This document shows, one piece after another, positions 1 to 8,905 of a DNA stretch of 32,489 nucleotides. The stretch is from contig JAHLWH010000230.1 in the NCBI GenBank assembly GCA_019058015.1, forward strand, positions 1-32,489. The letters are read 5' to 3'. The notes under the pieces were generated by a model that was not told the origin of the DNA, did not search any database, and saw nothing but the letters and a program-made list of their open reading frames with translations. The position numbers and the translations under genes were made by a program. Origin of the DNA: Promethearchaeota archaeon. Its GTDB lineage: Archaea > Asgardarchaeota > Lokiarchaeia > Sigyniarchaeales > SOKP01. Position 1 is the stretch's first letter; each line of letters starts with the position of its first letter.

Positions 1-1
1 G

Positions 2-490
2 GCTTTAACAGTGGGTTTATATGAAATAATAAAAGAACCATATTTAAATGGAAGAATTGGTCAAGTAAGGGACTTTGCAAAAAAATTAGCTCAGAATGGA
101 ATTCCGGTTATTCTTCCTCCGGGAGGTCATGCAGTTTATATTGACATGGAAAAGTTTTTTCAGGGAACAAATATGAAAATTGATGATTTTGGGGGTGTAG
201 GTTTTACTATAGAGCTTTTAAAACATTACGGTATAAGAGCCTGTGAATTAGGGCCTTTTGCATTTGAATGGGATAAAAAACCTCCAGAACAGAGAAAAGA
301 TATTTTTAATTTGGTTCGATTTGCAGTGCCTCGGAATGTTTATAATGAATCTCATATTGCATATGCAGTTGCAGCAATAACTGAGTTATATCATGACAGG
401 CAAAAAATTCCGAAAGTAAAAATCTCACGTGGGGCTGATCTTAGATTACGACATTTTCAAACTGGACTTCAACCTATTTATGATGGATAA
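2..490 (+). CDS. tnaA: Tryptophanase / tyrosine phenol-lyase, C-terminal part (cut by window start)
   Basis: About 162 C-terminal residues of a PLP-dependent beta-eliminating lyase (aspartate aminotransferase fold). These enzymes split tryptophan (or tyrosine) into indole (or phenol), pyruvate and ammonia in the cytosol. The frame is open to the first bases, so the start and the PLP lysine lie outside the window; the first in-frame GTG at 11 is unlikely to be the true start. Family landmarks are GGHAVYIDMEKFF, the GIRACELGPF segment (GVRAVEIGS in tryptophanases), an AVPRNVYNESH stretch matching the IPRxxYTxxH region, and a terminal LRHFQTGL like the LRHFTA end of TnaA. Tryptophanase and tyrosine phenol-lyase cannot be separated from this portion. 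It converges with the arginine decarboxylase gene over a 34-base gap. Confidence 0.8.
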   Translation, partial: ALTVGLYEIIKEPYLNGRIGQVRDFAKKLAQNGIPVILPPGGHAVYIDMEKFFQGTNMKIDDFGGVGFTIELLKHYGIRACELGPFAFEWDKKPPEQRKDIFNLVRFAVPRNVYNESHIAYAVAAITELYHDRQKIPKVKISRGADLRLRHFQTGLQPIYDG

Positions 491-524
491 AAAAATCTTT
501 TCTAATCACTAAATCAATATAGAA

Positions 525-1067
525 TTATAATATAAAAATCGCTGCTGCAATTACTGTTGTCCATTTTTTTTCTACTCCAACGGTTGCGGTTACCGTTATA
601 CTTTTTGTTTTAATTGCTTTTCCTTTTTCTATAAAAATTTTGATTTTTTCATTATAATCTAAATCTTGATTAAATCTGATACCCCAAGTTGTTCCTAACA
701 TAGATGCGGCTAAATCTTCAGCAATCATACCAGCTTTTCTACTTTCGATACCAAAAGCTTGATACTCACTAAGATATCCATAAGAATTATTATTCACTAA
801 TCTTGCAACACCAATTGAAGCTGAGAGCAGTTTATCTAATTCATTAGAATTAGATCTACTTATCACTGTATAGATAATTTGCCCAGGTTTTAGGAGTCTT
901 AAGGCATCTGATAAAGAAATCTCCTCACATTCAGGAGGTATAATGGATGATACTTTTACTAAATTAAATTTTTCAATACCTGCATCTCTAAGTGCTAGCT
1001 CAAATGATTGTAATTTATCAAAATGATTTCCAACACCTTTAGTAAAAAAGATTTTTTTGGGGATCAT
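525..1067 (-). CDS. pdaD: Pyruvoyl-dependent arginine decarboxylase
   Basis: A 180-residue proenzyme of the PvlArgDC family, which decarboxylates arginine to agmatine for archaeal polyamine synthesis. The self-cleavage site is visible as VSSIIPP, with cleavage expected between Ser40 and Ser41 so that Ser41 becomes the pyruvoyl group. Other family signatures are the N-terminal FFTKGVGNHFDKLQSFE, the GYLSEYQAFG segment carrying the conserved Glu, and AASMLGTTWGI. Length is close to the usual 160-180. The ATG start gives the expected short N-terminus before the KxFFTxGxG motif. It is transcribed towards the lyase gene and away from the GNAT gene, with no clear operon partner. Identification is confident from motifs. 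Confidence 0.92.
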   Translation of the reverse strand: MIPKKIFFTKGVGNHFDKLQSFELALRDAGIEKFNLVKVSSIIPPECEEISLSDALRLLKPGQIIYTVISRSNSNELDKLLSASIGVARLVNNNSYGYLSEYQAFGIESRKAGMIAEDLAASMLGTTWGIRFNQDLDYNEKIKIFIEKGKAIKTKSITVTATVGVEKKWTTVIAAAIFIL

Positions 1068-1138
1068 ATAATTTTACCTTTAATAATATTGCACAACTGC
1101 TATAGGTAAATAAAAAGATATTGAGTAAAGAAAATTTT

Positions 1139-1618
1139 TTAATTTTTTTTATCGAAAGTTTTTTCTAATACAATTATTATAGGTTTGAAACCTCCACCTT
1201 TACAGATTACATCAATTACTTTTTTATCACCATCATATGCAAAATTAATTCTTATTCTATCAACGCCCCAGGATCTTAAGAGTTTCATCGCTCTATCAGC
1301 CAATATCTTCCCTATACCTTTTCCAAGATATTCTTTCTTGGTTGCCCAACTTTCAAGATAACCAATATATTCACCAAGTGAAGTTTTTTTAGCTTCTAAT
1401 ACTCCTAGAGCTACAACTTTACCTTCAACTTCAGCAACTAATGTCATTCTTTTTAAATTGGGTTTAAATTGCCGTAATCCGGAAGATTCTCTCCATTTAT
1501 CTTCATTAAATCCCATATCATATAATTCTGATAATTCTTTTAAAATTTCAAGAGTTTCTTTATAATCAGATTTTCGGTAATTTCGAATTATAATTTTATC
1601 TTCATCCATAATCAACAC
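1139..1618 (-). CDS. GNAT family N-acetyltransferase
   Basis: A 159-residue single-domain GNAT protein expected to transfer acetyl from acetyl-CoA to an amine. The N-terminal IIIRNYRKSDYKETLEI strand-helix is typical. The CoA-binding motif A is WATKKEYLGKGIGKILAD, containing the Q/R-x-x-G-x-G/A pyrophosphate loop (YLGKGIG) at about residues 97-103. The C-terminal half has the usual late beta strands, with GGGFKPIIIVLEK at the end. Two Met codons lie close together (residues 1 and 4), so the start may be at 1618 or 1609. The substrate cannot be inferred. The gene sits between the decarboxylase and a larger unknown gene on the same strand, 16 bases downstream of the latter. Confidence 0.8.
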   Translation of the reverse strand: MLIMDEDKIIIRNYRKSDYKETLEILKELSELYDMGFNEDKWRESSGLRQFKPNLKRMTLVAEVEGKVVALGVLEAKKTSLGEYIGYLESWATKKEYLGKGIGKILADRAMKLLRSWGVDRIRINFAYDGDKKVIDVICKGGGFKPIIIVLEKTFDKKN

Positions 1619-1634
1619 TATATTTATCTAAATT

Positions 1635-2705
1635 TTACATATATTTTTGTATTTCAATTAGTTGTGTAAAAATTTTTAATTTTTTATCTTTTTGAGATAT
1701 ATTCAAAATATAAGAATCTATATGGGGGTATAATGGGGCTACAAAGAGCAATTCCTCATGTGGATACCATTCATCAACGATTTCATTCAATATTTCTTTT
1801 TCAAAAAAATCTCTAATATGAGAAATTGTTACTTGCATAGAATTCATATTGCTTTCAGAATTGTTTTCAATAACAACTTCTAATTCTTGACTGTTTTTTG
1901 AAAAATTTATTTCTGAAATTTTAAAAGGATTAAAAGTTCCTTGTAACATTTTGGAAGAAGCTGCTTTTTCAAATAGATTTATATCATCATATGGTGCCCC
2001 TTTAAATCCTTTTAATGAAGAAATATAGAATCCCTTTAGTGTTAAAAAAGACATAGCTTTCTGTTTCTTAATTGAATCAGATTTACTGTCCATTACCACA
2101 TCTCCAAAATATTTCAATATGGTATTATGAATATCAAAATTGATATTTCGTTTAATATCATAACTTTTTTTTATATTATCTAACATCGATTTCGTTTTAA
2201 TGACTGCGCTTTTAGCAATTTCTCCCTCAATTAATTCCCATAGAACATCATTATATTTTTGTTGTATTATTTTTGAAAGCTTTTTGATAAGGGAACTTCC
2301 AAAAATTTCAATTTCATTAGGTACGGCGACAATAATAATAATAGTTTCTGGAGTGTCTTTTTTTAATCCTGCCCTCTCTTTTTTTCGTTCAGATTTCACT
2401 AAAAACTTTTTTGCAAAATATACTTTCTTTTTATATTCCAGATCCACATGATCCAATATTTCTTGTTCTTCAAAATCTAAAAACCAAATAGAATGAATGT
2501 TTATTGGTCGCATTACTTTAGGATCATATATTAATTTTTCATCTGGATAAGATAATAAAGGCATATGACCCCTCATTTCATCGAAATAAAGTAAAAAAAC
2601 TTCACACAGATCTAACCTTGAAGAATCTCTTATGCTTTTATCATCAAATATGTTAGCCATAATATTATCAAAAAGATGAAATATTAAAAAAACAATATAT
2701 CTCAA
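1635..2705 (-). CDS. Unrecognised 356-residue protein (possible longin-like N-terminus)
   Basis: I do not recognise this protein with certainty. The first 15 residues are hydrophobic but an internal ATG at 2660 would give MANIFDDKSIRDSSRLDLCE, which reads better as a cytosolic start. From there a strand-rich segment, CEVFLLYFDEMRGHMPLLSYPDE, is followed by a short aliphatic strand (TIIIIVAVPNEIEIF) and amphipathic helices. The order 'phenylalanine-aspartate, glycine, proline-leucine-leucine, tyrosine-proline' is reminiscent of longin or roadblock-like sensor domains common in Asgard genomes, but this is a weak resemblance. No catalytic motif, Cys cluster or clear transmembrane helix is seen. 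It precedes the GNAT gene on the same strand by 16 bases, so the two may be co-transcribed. Confidence 0.6.
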   Translation of the reverse strand: MRYIVFLIFHLFDNIMANIFDDKSIRDSSRLDLCEVFLLYFDEMRGHMPLLSYPDEKLIYDPKVMRPINIHSIWFLDFEEQEILDHVDLEYKKKVYFAKKFLVKSERKKERAGLKKDTPETIIIIVAVPNEIEIFGSSLIKKLSKIIQQKYNDVLWELIEGEIAKSAVIKTKSMLDNIKKSYDIKRNINFDIHNTILKYFGDVVMDSKSDSIKKQKAMSFLTLKGFYISSLKGFKGAPYDDINLFEKAASSKMLQGTFNPFKISEINFSKNSQELEVVIENNSESNMNSMQVTISHIRDFFEKEILNEIVDEWYPHEELLFVAPLYPHIDSYILNISQKDKKLKIFTQLIEIQKYM

Positions 2706-2789
2706 ATAAACAAATATTAAAATTAAGATAAAATTTTTTGTATTGGTAAAGAATATATTGAATTTTTAACATCTTTATTTTATTTTTTT

Positions 2790-2957
2790 TTATCTTTTTT
2801 TTTTCAGCCAATCTTCTCTTAGCATATAATATCTCAAATCATCAAAATATTTTCCATCAATATATATCTCTTCTTTTAATGTCTCTTTTAATATGAATCC
2901 ATGCTTCTCAGCAATATATGATGAAGGTTTGTTTGGAGCAATTACCAAGTATAAATT
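2790..2957 (-). pseudogene. GNAT acetyltransferase C-terminal remnant
   Basis: A 55-codon open stretch bounded by TAA at both ends translates to a typical RimJ/RimL-type GNAT tail: IAPNKPSSYIAEKHGFILKE, then a segment ending DDLRYYMLREDW. The 'N-x-x-S-x-x-(I/V)-x-E-K-x-GF' helix and the 'D-x-x-x-Y-x-(M/L)-L-x-x-x-W' end are hallmarks of that family. There is no start codon, and the N-terminal acetyl-CoA-binding part is absent between here and the MvhD gene, which begins its 3' end at 2981. It is therefore a relic rather than a working gene. Its close match to the family consensus suggests recent decay. Confidence 0.6.
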
Positions 2958-2980
2958 TTAATTCTATGGTCTAAATCTTT

Positions 2981-3418
2981 CTAAATATTGTTTAATGGTC
3001 CTAATTTCTTAATTTGATTTGTAAAAGTAGTTATTAATTCAGCAAATTTTTTCCCTTCACTTGCGGATATCCATTCAAGCCGAAATCTATCTTCTAACCC
3101 CAAGAATTTTAAGATTTTTGTTAATTGTTCAAATCTATCTTTTGTAAATTCATTCCCGCTAATATAATGACAATCTCCTATATGACACCCAGTGACTAAC
3201 ACACCATCTATATTATCCTTAAAAGATTTTAAAATAAAAGCTGGTTCAACTCGACCCGAACACATTACTCGAATTATCCTAATAGAGGCAGGATATTGAA
3301 AACGAGATACTCCAGCCAAATCTGCTCCAGCATAGCTACACCAATTACAACAAAAACATACTATATTAGGTTTAAATTCTATATCTTGTTTTTTACTTGA
3401 TTTTTCTACGATTTTCAT
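2981..3418 (-). CDS. mvhD: MvhD/VhuD-type [2Fe-2S] electron-transfer subunit, all-cysteine form
   Basis: A 145-residue protein of the MvhD/VhuD family, the small iron-sulfur subunit that carries electrons between a hydrogenase or dehydrogenase and HdrA in bifurcating heterodisulfide reductase complexes. Family motifs are the CCNWCSYAGADLAGVSR block (C24, C27), VMCSGRVEP (C53) and VTGCHIGDCHY (C78, C83). It is the last gene of a minus-strand run (FrhB-like, FrhB-like, HdrBC, HdrA, MvhD) and starts 19 bases after the HdrA stop. All metal-ligand positions are Cys, in contrast to the upstream paralog at 10479-10946 where C27 and C78 are UGA-encoded. It ends with TAG, so no recoding issue arises. 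Confidence 0.88.
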   Translation of the reverse strand: MKIVEKSSKKQDIEFKPNIVCFCCNWCSYAGADLAGVSRFQYPASIRIIRVMCSGRVEPAFILKSFKDNIDGVLVTGCHIGDCHYISGNEFTKDRFEQLTKILKFLGLEDRFRLEWISASEGKKFAELITTFTNQIKKLGPLNNI

Positions 3419-3437
3419 ATTTTTTCATTCATTCTCT

Positions 3438-6400
3438 TTAATTTTTTAAATATGCCTCAATCATCGCATTTATTTGTTTAAAACTAAAATGCTTAATAAT
3501 AATTGCCGAATTAGGGCATTGAACACCACAGGTACCACATCCTTTGCATAACGCAGAATTAACATTGGATTTTTTTAAACGAAGTGTATAATCTTCAAAT
3601 GTTTTTTCAACCTCAATTAATTCTATTGCGTTATATGGACAAACATCAGCACATTTCCCGCAGCCGATACAATAATCTTCTATTACTTCAGCAACAAGAC
3701 CAGAAGTTTTCATTTCTTTAGCACCTAAAATTCTGATGGCTCTTCCAGCTGCACCATTTGCTTGAGCTATTGATTCTTGAATATTCTTAGGCCAATGAGC
3801 ACAACCACATAAAAATACTCCATCTGTTGCAAAATCAATTGGTCTTAGTTTAACGTGAGCTTCTAGAAAAAAACCGCTTTGATCTTGCGGAACTTTCAGC
3901 ATTTTTGATAATTCTTTAAAATTTTCAGGTGCAATCATAGGTGTAGCTAAAATTATAAGATCGCTATAAAATTCTACATCTCCTTTTAAATTGTGTTCGA
4001 ATAGGGTAATTTTATAATTAAATTTTCTATTTTGAGTTTTTGAAATTATAGGAAGTTTATCCAATGAATATCTTAAGAATAAAGCGTTTTTTCTTGAATC
4101 CCTATAAAATTCTTCATTCCCTTTTTTGGACATTTGAAGATCTCGATAAATTAAAATTAATGCCAAATCAGGTTTTAATTTTTTTAGGATATTAATATTC
4201 TTTAATGCATTTGTACAACATATATTAGAACAATATGTTATACCCTTTTTTTGTCTGGAGTTCACACATAAAATAAAGGTAATACTTTTAATATTATCTA
4301 GCCATTCTATATTTTCTTTCCTTAATTTTTGCTCTAATTCAAGTTGTGTAATAACATTTTTTTCTTTTTTGTAATTGTATATTGTTTCCGGTATCAACTC
4401 TTTCGATCCAGTTGCAACAATTATTATTCCAACTTTTATATTATTAACTTTATTTCCTTTAGTAGTTATTATAACATCATAATTTCCAATATATCCCCTA
4501 ATTTCCGTGATATTTGAATTTAAATAAATATTAATGTTTGAATGTGATTTTACTTTATTTACAAAAGGTTCTAAAAATTCTGAGGCTTTTTGATATCCTG
4601 GGAAAATTTGATATAAATTATTTAAATTTCCACCAAGTTGAGATTCCTTTTCTACAAGATGGGTTGTAAACCCTTGTTTTGCAATATTTAATGTGGCGCT
4701 TAAACCAGAGATGCCACCACCGATTATTAATGCCTCTGAAGTAATTGGTAATTTTGATTCTTTTTGTGGTTTTAATAATCTCGATTTTGCAACAGCCATT
4801 TCTATGAGGTCTTTGGCTTTCTTAGTACCATCCACTTTTTGTTCCATATGTACCCAAGAACATTGATCTCGAATATTAACCATTTCAAAAAGATATTTAT
4901 TCAAACCCGCTTCTTCACATGTTTCTTGAAATAATTTTTCATGAGTTCTAGGCGTACACGACGCAACAATAAATCTATTTAAATCATATTCAGCAATCAA
5001 TTCCTTAATACTAGTTTGGGAATCACTAGAACATGAATATAAATTATCTACTGTAATATTCACATTGGGTAATGTTTTGATATATTCTACAACCTGGGGA
5101 ACATCTACATATTTTCCAATATTTATTCCACAATGGCAAATCATAACACCTATGCAAGGTTCATCTTCTAAGTTTATCTTTTTTTCAGGTACAGATACTA
5201 CCTTTTCTTTTAACAGAGTATTTCTCACTGGATATAGTAATGTTGAAACCTTATTTGCTACTCCACTTGCATCAGCAACTGTTTCAGGGATATCTAATGG
5301 TCCTTGACAAAAACCACATAGAAAAATTCCCTCTCGTACAGATGATAATTTATCGTATAATGTCTTTTCCTTAAAAAATTTATATTTATCAATATTTATT
5401 CCTAATATTTTGGCAACTTTCTCAGAATCCTCAGATGGAACCAATGGTGTTGCCAAGATTACTAAATTTGCCCTTAAATCGTTAAACTTTCCATCATTGA
5501 GATCTTCATAATGTATAATTAAATCTTTGGTTTCAGGATCTTCTACTATTTTGCTAATTTTTGAATTAAAATATTTGACCCCATACTCATCTTGTGCTCT
5601 TTGAGTATATTCATAAAAATTTTTTCCATATGCCCTCAAATCATGCCTAAAAATATAACATTCTGAAGAATTCGAATGTTCTTTAGTAATTATTGCTTCC
5701 TTTGCTATATACATACAACAGACACTAGAACAATAAGGAATTCCAATATGAAAATCTCTAGAACCAGCACATTGTATAAAAGCAATTTTTTGGGGTTCCT
5801 TTTCATCTGATAATCTTAAAACGTGCCCCTCGAATGGACCAGAAGCACATAAAATCCTTTCATACTCTAAAGAGGTAATAACATTTTCATATTTATAACC
5901 CCAATTATCTGGAAGTTTAGAAGCTAACATATCAAAACCAATAGCAACTATAATTGCCCCAACTTCTATTTGGACTTCTTCTGGTTTCTGCTCAAAATTA
6001 ATCGCTTGTGCCTCACAGATTCTTTCACAAACTTTACATACTCCTTTATTTAAAAATAAACACATGTCTGAGTCAATTAGATAGACTGGAGGAACAGCTT
6101 GTGGAAATGGGATATAAATAGATTTTCTTTTTCCCAAGTTCATATCAAAAATATTTGGAGCCTCAATCTTAGGACATTTCGAGGCACAATCGCCACAACC
6201 CGTACATTTATTCTCATCCACATATCTTGGTTTTTTTAAAATTTTTATATAAAAATGACCTACATGACCTGATACTTCAATGACTTCTGAATAAGTCATT
6301 AATTCAATATTTGGATTTCTAAAAATCTCAACCATTTTTGGAGCAAGGATACATAAAGAACAATCATTAGTAGGAAATGTTTTGTCTAATTGAGCCATAC

Positions 6401-6563
6401 GCCCTCCAATTGAAGGAGTCTTTTCTACTAGAAATACTTTAAATCCCATTTCAGTTAAATCTAAGGAGGCTTGAATTCCTGCAATACCTCCACCAATTAC
6501 TAAGACTGCTCCGATTAAATCATCAGTTTGACTTTTTTGTGATGATTTTTTACTTTTACTCAT
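3438..6563 (-). CDS. hdrA: HdrA-like protein with duplicated FAD modules (1041 residues)
   Basis: The flavin subunit of heterodisulfide-reductase-type complexes, where FAD bifurcates electrons. This version is about 1.6 times the usual length. Residues 20-450 form a first HdrA module without the normal N-terminal domain: GGGIAG FAD loop at 24-29, PTNDCSLCILAPKM (C68, C71), CTGCGDCASKCP at 120-131, CKVCERIC at 176-183 and the VGA-VATG-like region. Residues 468-600 are the thioredoxin-reductase-associated N-terminal domain of a standard HdrA (CHCG at 476-479, SCTPRTHE at 535-542). A second FAD loop GGGISG lies at 615-620, and two [4Fe-4S] ferredoxin motifs end the protein (CIGCGKCADVCP, CKGCGTCGVQCP). 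The second FAD module lacks the CSLC cluster motif. It lies 11 bases after hdrBC and 19 before mvhD. Confidence 0.9.
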   Translation of the reverse strand: MSKSKKSSQKSQTDDLIGAVLVIGGGIAGIQASLDLTEMGFKVFLVEKTPSIGGRMAQLDKTFPTNDCSLCILAPKMVEIFRNPNIELMTYSEVIEVSGHVGHFYIKILKKPRYVDENKCTGCGDCASKCPKIEAPNIFDMNLGKRKSIYIPFPQAVPPVYLIDSDMCLFLNKGVCKVCERICEAQAINFEQKPEEVQIEVGAIIVAIGFDMLASKLPDNWGYKYENVITSLEYERILCASGPFEGHVLRLSDEKEPQKIAFIQCAGSRDFHIGIPYCSSVCCMYIAKEAIITKEHSNSSECYIFRHDLRAYGKNFYEYTQRAQDEYGVKYFNSKISKIVEDPETKDLIIHYEDLNDGKFNDLRANLVILATPLVPSEDSEKVAKILGINIDKYKFFKEKTLYDKLSSVREGIFLCGFCQGPLDIPETVADASGVANKVSTLLYPVRNTLLKEKVVSVPEKKINLEDEPCIGVMICHCGINIGKYVDVPQVVEYIKTLPNVNITVDNLYSCSSDSQTSIKELIAEYDLNRFIVASCTPRTHEKLFQETCEEAGLNKYLFEMVNIRDQCSWVHMEQKVDGTKKAKDLIEMAVAKSRLLKPQKESKLPITSEALIIGGGISGLSATLNIAKQGFTTHLVEKESQLGGNLNNLYQIFPGYQKASEFLEPFVNKVKSHSNINIYLNSNITEIRGYIGNYDVIITTKGNKVNNIKVGIIIVATGSKELIPETIYNYKKEKNVITQLELEQKLRKENIEWLDNIKSITFILCVNSRQKKGITYCSNICCTNALKNINILKKLKPDLALILIYRDLQMSKKGNEEFYRDSRKNALFLRYSLDKLPIISKTQNRKFNYKITLFEHNLKGDVEFYSDLIILATPMIAPENFKELSKMLKVPQDQSGFFLEAHVKLRPIDFATDGVFLCGCAHWPKNIQESIAQANGAAGRAIRILGAKEMKTSGLVAEVIEDYCIGCGKCADVCPYNAIELIEVEKTFEDYTLRLKKSNVNSALCKGCGTCGVQCPNSAIIIKHFSFKQINAMIEAYLKN

Positions 6564-6574
6564 TTTGTAGATAC

Positions 6575-7750
6575 CTACTTATTTTGTTTTGAGGGTATAA
6601 CTTCAATAACGTTTTCCAAGAGATTTGATAAATCTATTACATTAATATCTTGGACAGTTTCTGTATCATTTTGAAGGCATCTAAAGTGAATTTCACATTT
6701 TGGACAAGTAGTAATTAAATTATCAGCAACATCTTTAGCTTCCAACATTCTATGATATCGAAGTGCTTTTGCTTGTTCAGAGCAATTTAGCCAACAACTT
6801 ACTCCGCAACATAAAGAATTGGATTTATTGTGAACCATTTCATTATATACATAACCTACTTTTTCCAATTCTTTAAAAATATATCTTATTTTTTCATATA
6901 TATTAAAAGATTTTGGTAAAAATCTACTTAATCTACATGGATCATGATAAGTTAATTTGAGTATTTTTGTGTTTTTCTTTTCCTTTTTAAATTTAATTTT
7001 ATTTTCCTTCAATTTCTCATAAAGATATTCAACAAGGTGTTTAACCTCAATATTAAAATTCTCAAACATCGAAGGATAATCAATTTTAAGAGTCCTATAC
7101 CCTTCTGCACAAGAAGTTACTATTAAAGAAGCTCCACTTCTTTCAAAAGCTTTTATATTATGGATTGCTAATTTTTTAAAAGCTTCGATTTTACCTTGCC
7201 ACAATAAATCATGACCACAACATTTTTCATCTTTCAATAAAACTATTGGTTCATTTTCAATTTTGCATAATATTTTTAAAGTATCTACAGCATTATTCAT
7301 TGACTCATCGAATTCATAATAAAAAAGGGGAGCACATCCTACAAAATATAAGATATTTCCCTCTTCTGATACCTTACACCCAGAAGGAACCCACTCAAAA
7401 GTCTTTTCCGGAGTAATATTTTCTTTACTCATAATTTCCGAAAGAAGTGTATAGAATCCCTTATGAGCAATTTTAGGCATAATTCCGGCATCCAACATTT
7501 TATTTCTTGCATCACGTACTATTTCAGCAAAATTAACTTCATGTGGACATTTTTCAAGGCAAGAATTGCAAGTTAAGCAATCCCAAAGCATTCCACTTTC
7601 AACAATTCGATCTTCAAAACCTTCAATGATCAGTTGTATTATCCTACTAGGAGTGTATTTTTGGATTCTTCCCATTTGGCAAATGCCACTACACATAGCA
7701 CATTGATAGCAATTATTAAGATATTCTCTTAATTTTCCTTTTATAACCAT
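6575..7750 (-). CDS. HdrC-HdrB fusion (HdrD-like) heterodisulfide reductase subunit
   Basis: 391 residues joining an HdrC-like ferredoxin module to an HdrB-like catalytic module. In known Hdr complexes HdrC relays electrons from HdrA to the two non-cubane [4Fe-4S] clusters of HdrB, which reduce a disulfide. The N-terminus has CYQCAMCSGIC (C14, C17, C20, C24) and CLTCNSCLEKCP (C58, C61, C64, C68). The C-terminal part has two cysteine-rich CCG regions: C139, C177-C178 (CCG) and C214; then C272, C314-C315 (CCG) and C349/C352. The first CCG region ends SCAEGY, lacking the second Cys of the usual CxxC, while the second is complete. The substrate disulfide is unknown; methanogen CoM-S-S-CoB is not implied. 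The gene sits between FrhB-like and HdrA genes. Confidence 0.88.
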   Translation of the reverse strand: MVIKGKLREYLNNCYQCAMCSGICQMGRIQKYTPSRIIQLIIEGFEDRIVESGMLWDCLTCNSCLEKCPHEVNFAEIVRDARNKMLDAGIMPKIAHKGFYTLLSEIMSKENITPEKTFEWVPSGCKVSEEGNILYFVGCAPLFYYEFDESMNNAVDTLKILCKIENEPIVLLKDEKCCGHDLLWQGKIEAFKKLAIHNIKAFERSGASLIVTSCAEGYRTLKIDYPSMFENFNIEVKHLVEYLYEKLKENKIKFKKEKKNTKILKLTYHDPCRLSRFLPKSFNIYEKIRYIFKELEKVGYVYNEMVHNKSNSLCCGVSCWLNCSEQAKALRYHRMLEAKDVADNLITTCPKCEIHFRCLQNDTETVQDINVIDLSNLLENVIEVIPSKQNK

Positions 7751-7775
7751 AGAATTGTTAGAAATTTGAGTAATT

Positions 7776-8888
7776 TTAAAATTTAACTCCTAAATTTTTT
7801 TGCGATAAATTATATCTATCTTCTTTATATTTTGAAAACTGAATTAATTTTTCTAACATTTTTTCTCTTTTTCCTTCTAAATCCTCTAAAACTTTTATAT
7901 ATCCCTCATTTATAGCGGATTTAACAATATTTGTTCCAAGTTTGGTTCTAGGTATAGTTGTTGTATATTTTTCAGGTGATGATAACCCACCAAATGAAAT
8001 ATCTGCATAAATATTAGTAAAATCATTACATGCATTACAAGCGGAACGTATATAATCTGATAATTCACTAAACGATATATGCTGAATAATTTCACTTCCT
8101 TTTAATTTTATTAACATATCTTCCTTAATATTTAATTTCTCAATCTCTTCAATTTTTAAATTAAATTGAGTTTCAAATTTCTCTTTTTTATCTTTACCCA
8201 TTGTAAAATTTCCATAACAAAATAATCCAAGAAGATATTTTATATTTTGAGAGGGGGTAACCCCCATTTCATGCATACATCTTATCGTATAAATTTGACA
8301 AGGCGTTCCTATAACAGCTAACTTTTTAAATTTATATCTATTTAATGCCATAATTGTAGGACTATAAGTACTAAAATTAGCAATTTCTGTTACTTGTGAA
8401 GAAATATCAAAATGAGAACCTGCAGCTAAAATTAAATCATTTTTAGATTTTGCAATCATTGAATCTCTCGAAAATGGTCCCAACTTTTTTGAAACGATTG
8501 CTCCATCAATTAAATTATGTTCCAATAAATACAATAATATAGCAGATACTACTCCACCATCAGTTCCATTTTTTAAGAGATCTTTATCTAATGCTTGAAA
8601 TGAATATATCTCTTTATAATTACCAAGTGGTTTGATATAATTATATTGATTATTTAAATTATTTTCTAATACTTTAGTTTGTGGACAAATATGATAACAT
8701 ATTCCGCACTCTAAGCATTCTTTTTCATTTATAAATTGTGGTGGCAAATCTGGTTTAATAAAATCAATAATCCTATAATCAGCAGAACTACAAAAACTTA
8801 CACACCCACCACATAATTGACAAATGCCTTTATCATGAACTTCTTTAATTAAATCTTTAAAATTTTTTATTCGTTTATCTTGACTCAT
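7776..8888 (-). CDS. FrhB-like flavin/iron-sulfur oxidoreductase (370 residues)
   Basis: A member of the coenzyme F420 hydrogenase/dehydrogenase beta-subunit (FrhB/FdhB) family, which binds FAD and Fe-S clusters and exchanges hydride with F420 or related carriers. The N-terminus carries two ferredoxin motifs, CQLCGGCVSFC (C23, C26, C29, C33) and CLECGICYHICP (C58, C61, C64, C68). The FrhB core shows TDGGVVSAILLYLLEHNLIDG, then IGTPCQIYTIRCMHE, a GLFCYGNFT strand, and ACNACNDFTNIYADISFGG. It begins 17 bases after the larger FrhB paralog and ends 25 before hdrBC, so co-transcription is likely. Partner: probably the HdrA/HdrBC complex; the electron carrier cannot be told from sequence. Confidence 0.87.
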   Translation of the reverse strand: MSQDKRIKNFKDLIKEVHDKGICQLCGGCVSFCSSADYRIIDFIKPDLPPQFINEKECLECGICYHICPQTKVLENNLNNQYNYIKPLGNYKEIYSFQALDKDLLKNGTDGGVVSAILLYLLEHNLIDGAIVSKKLGPFSRDSMIAKSKNDLILAAGSHFDISSQVTEIANFSTYSPTIMALNRYKFKKLAVIGTPCQIYTIRCMHEMGVTPSQNIKYLLGLFCYGNFTMGKDKKEKFETQFNLKIEEIEKLNIKEDMLIKLKGSEIIQHISFSELSDYIRSACNACNDFTNIYADISFGGLSSPEKYTTTIPRTKLGTNIVKSAINEGYIKVLEDLEGKREKMLEKLIQFSKYKEDRYNLSQKNLGVKF

Positions 8889-8905
8889 TTTTCAACAAAA
8901 TTTTA

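Noticed and set aside
2200..2451. Plus-strand open frame within the 356-residue gene
   Set aside because: It is an antisense shadow of a longer coding frame and its product has no recognisable features.
5065..5307. Plus-strand open frame within the large hdrA
   Set aside because: Antisense to a strongly conserved HdrA region; shadow only.
7910..8095. Second minus-strand frame inside the FrhB-like gene
   Set aside because: It is a shifted frame of a conserved FrhB segment.
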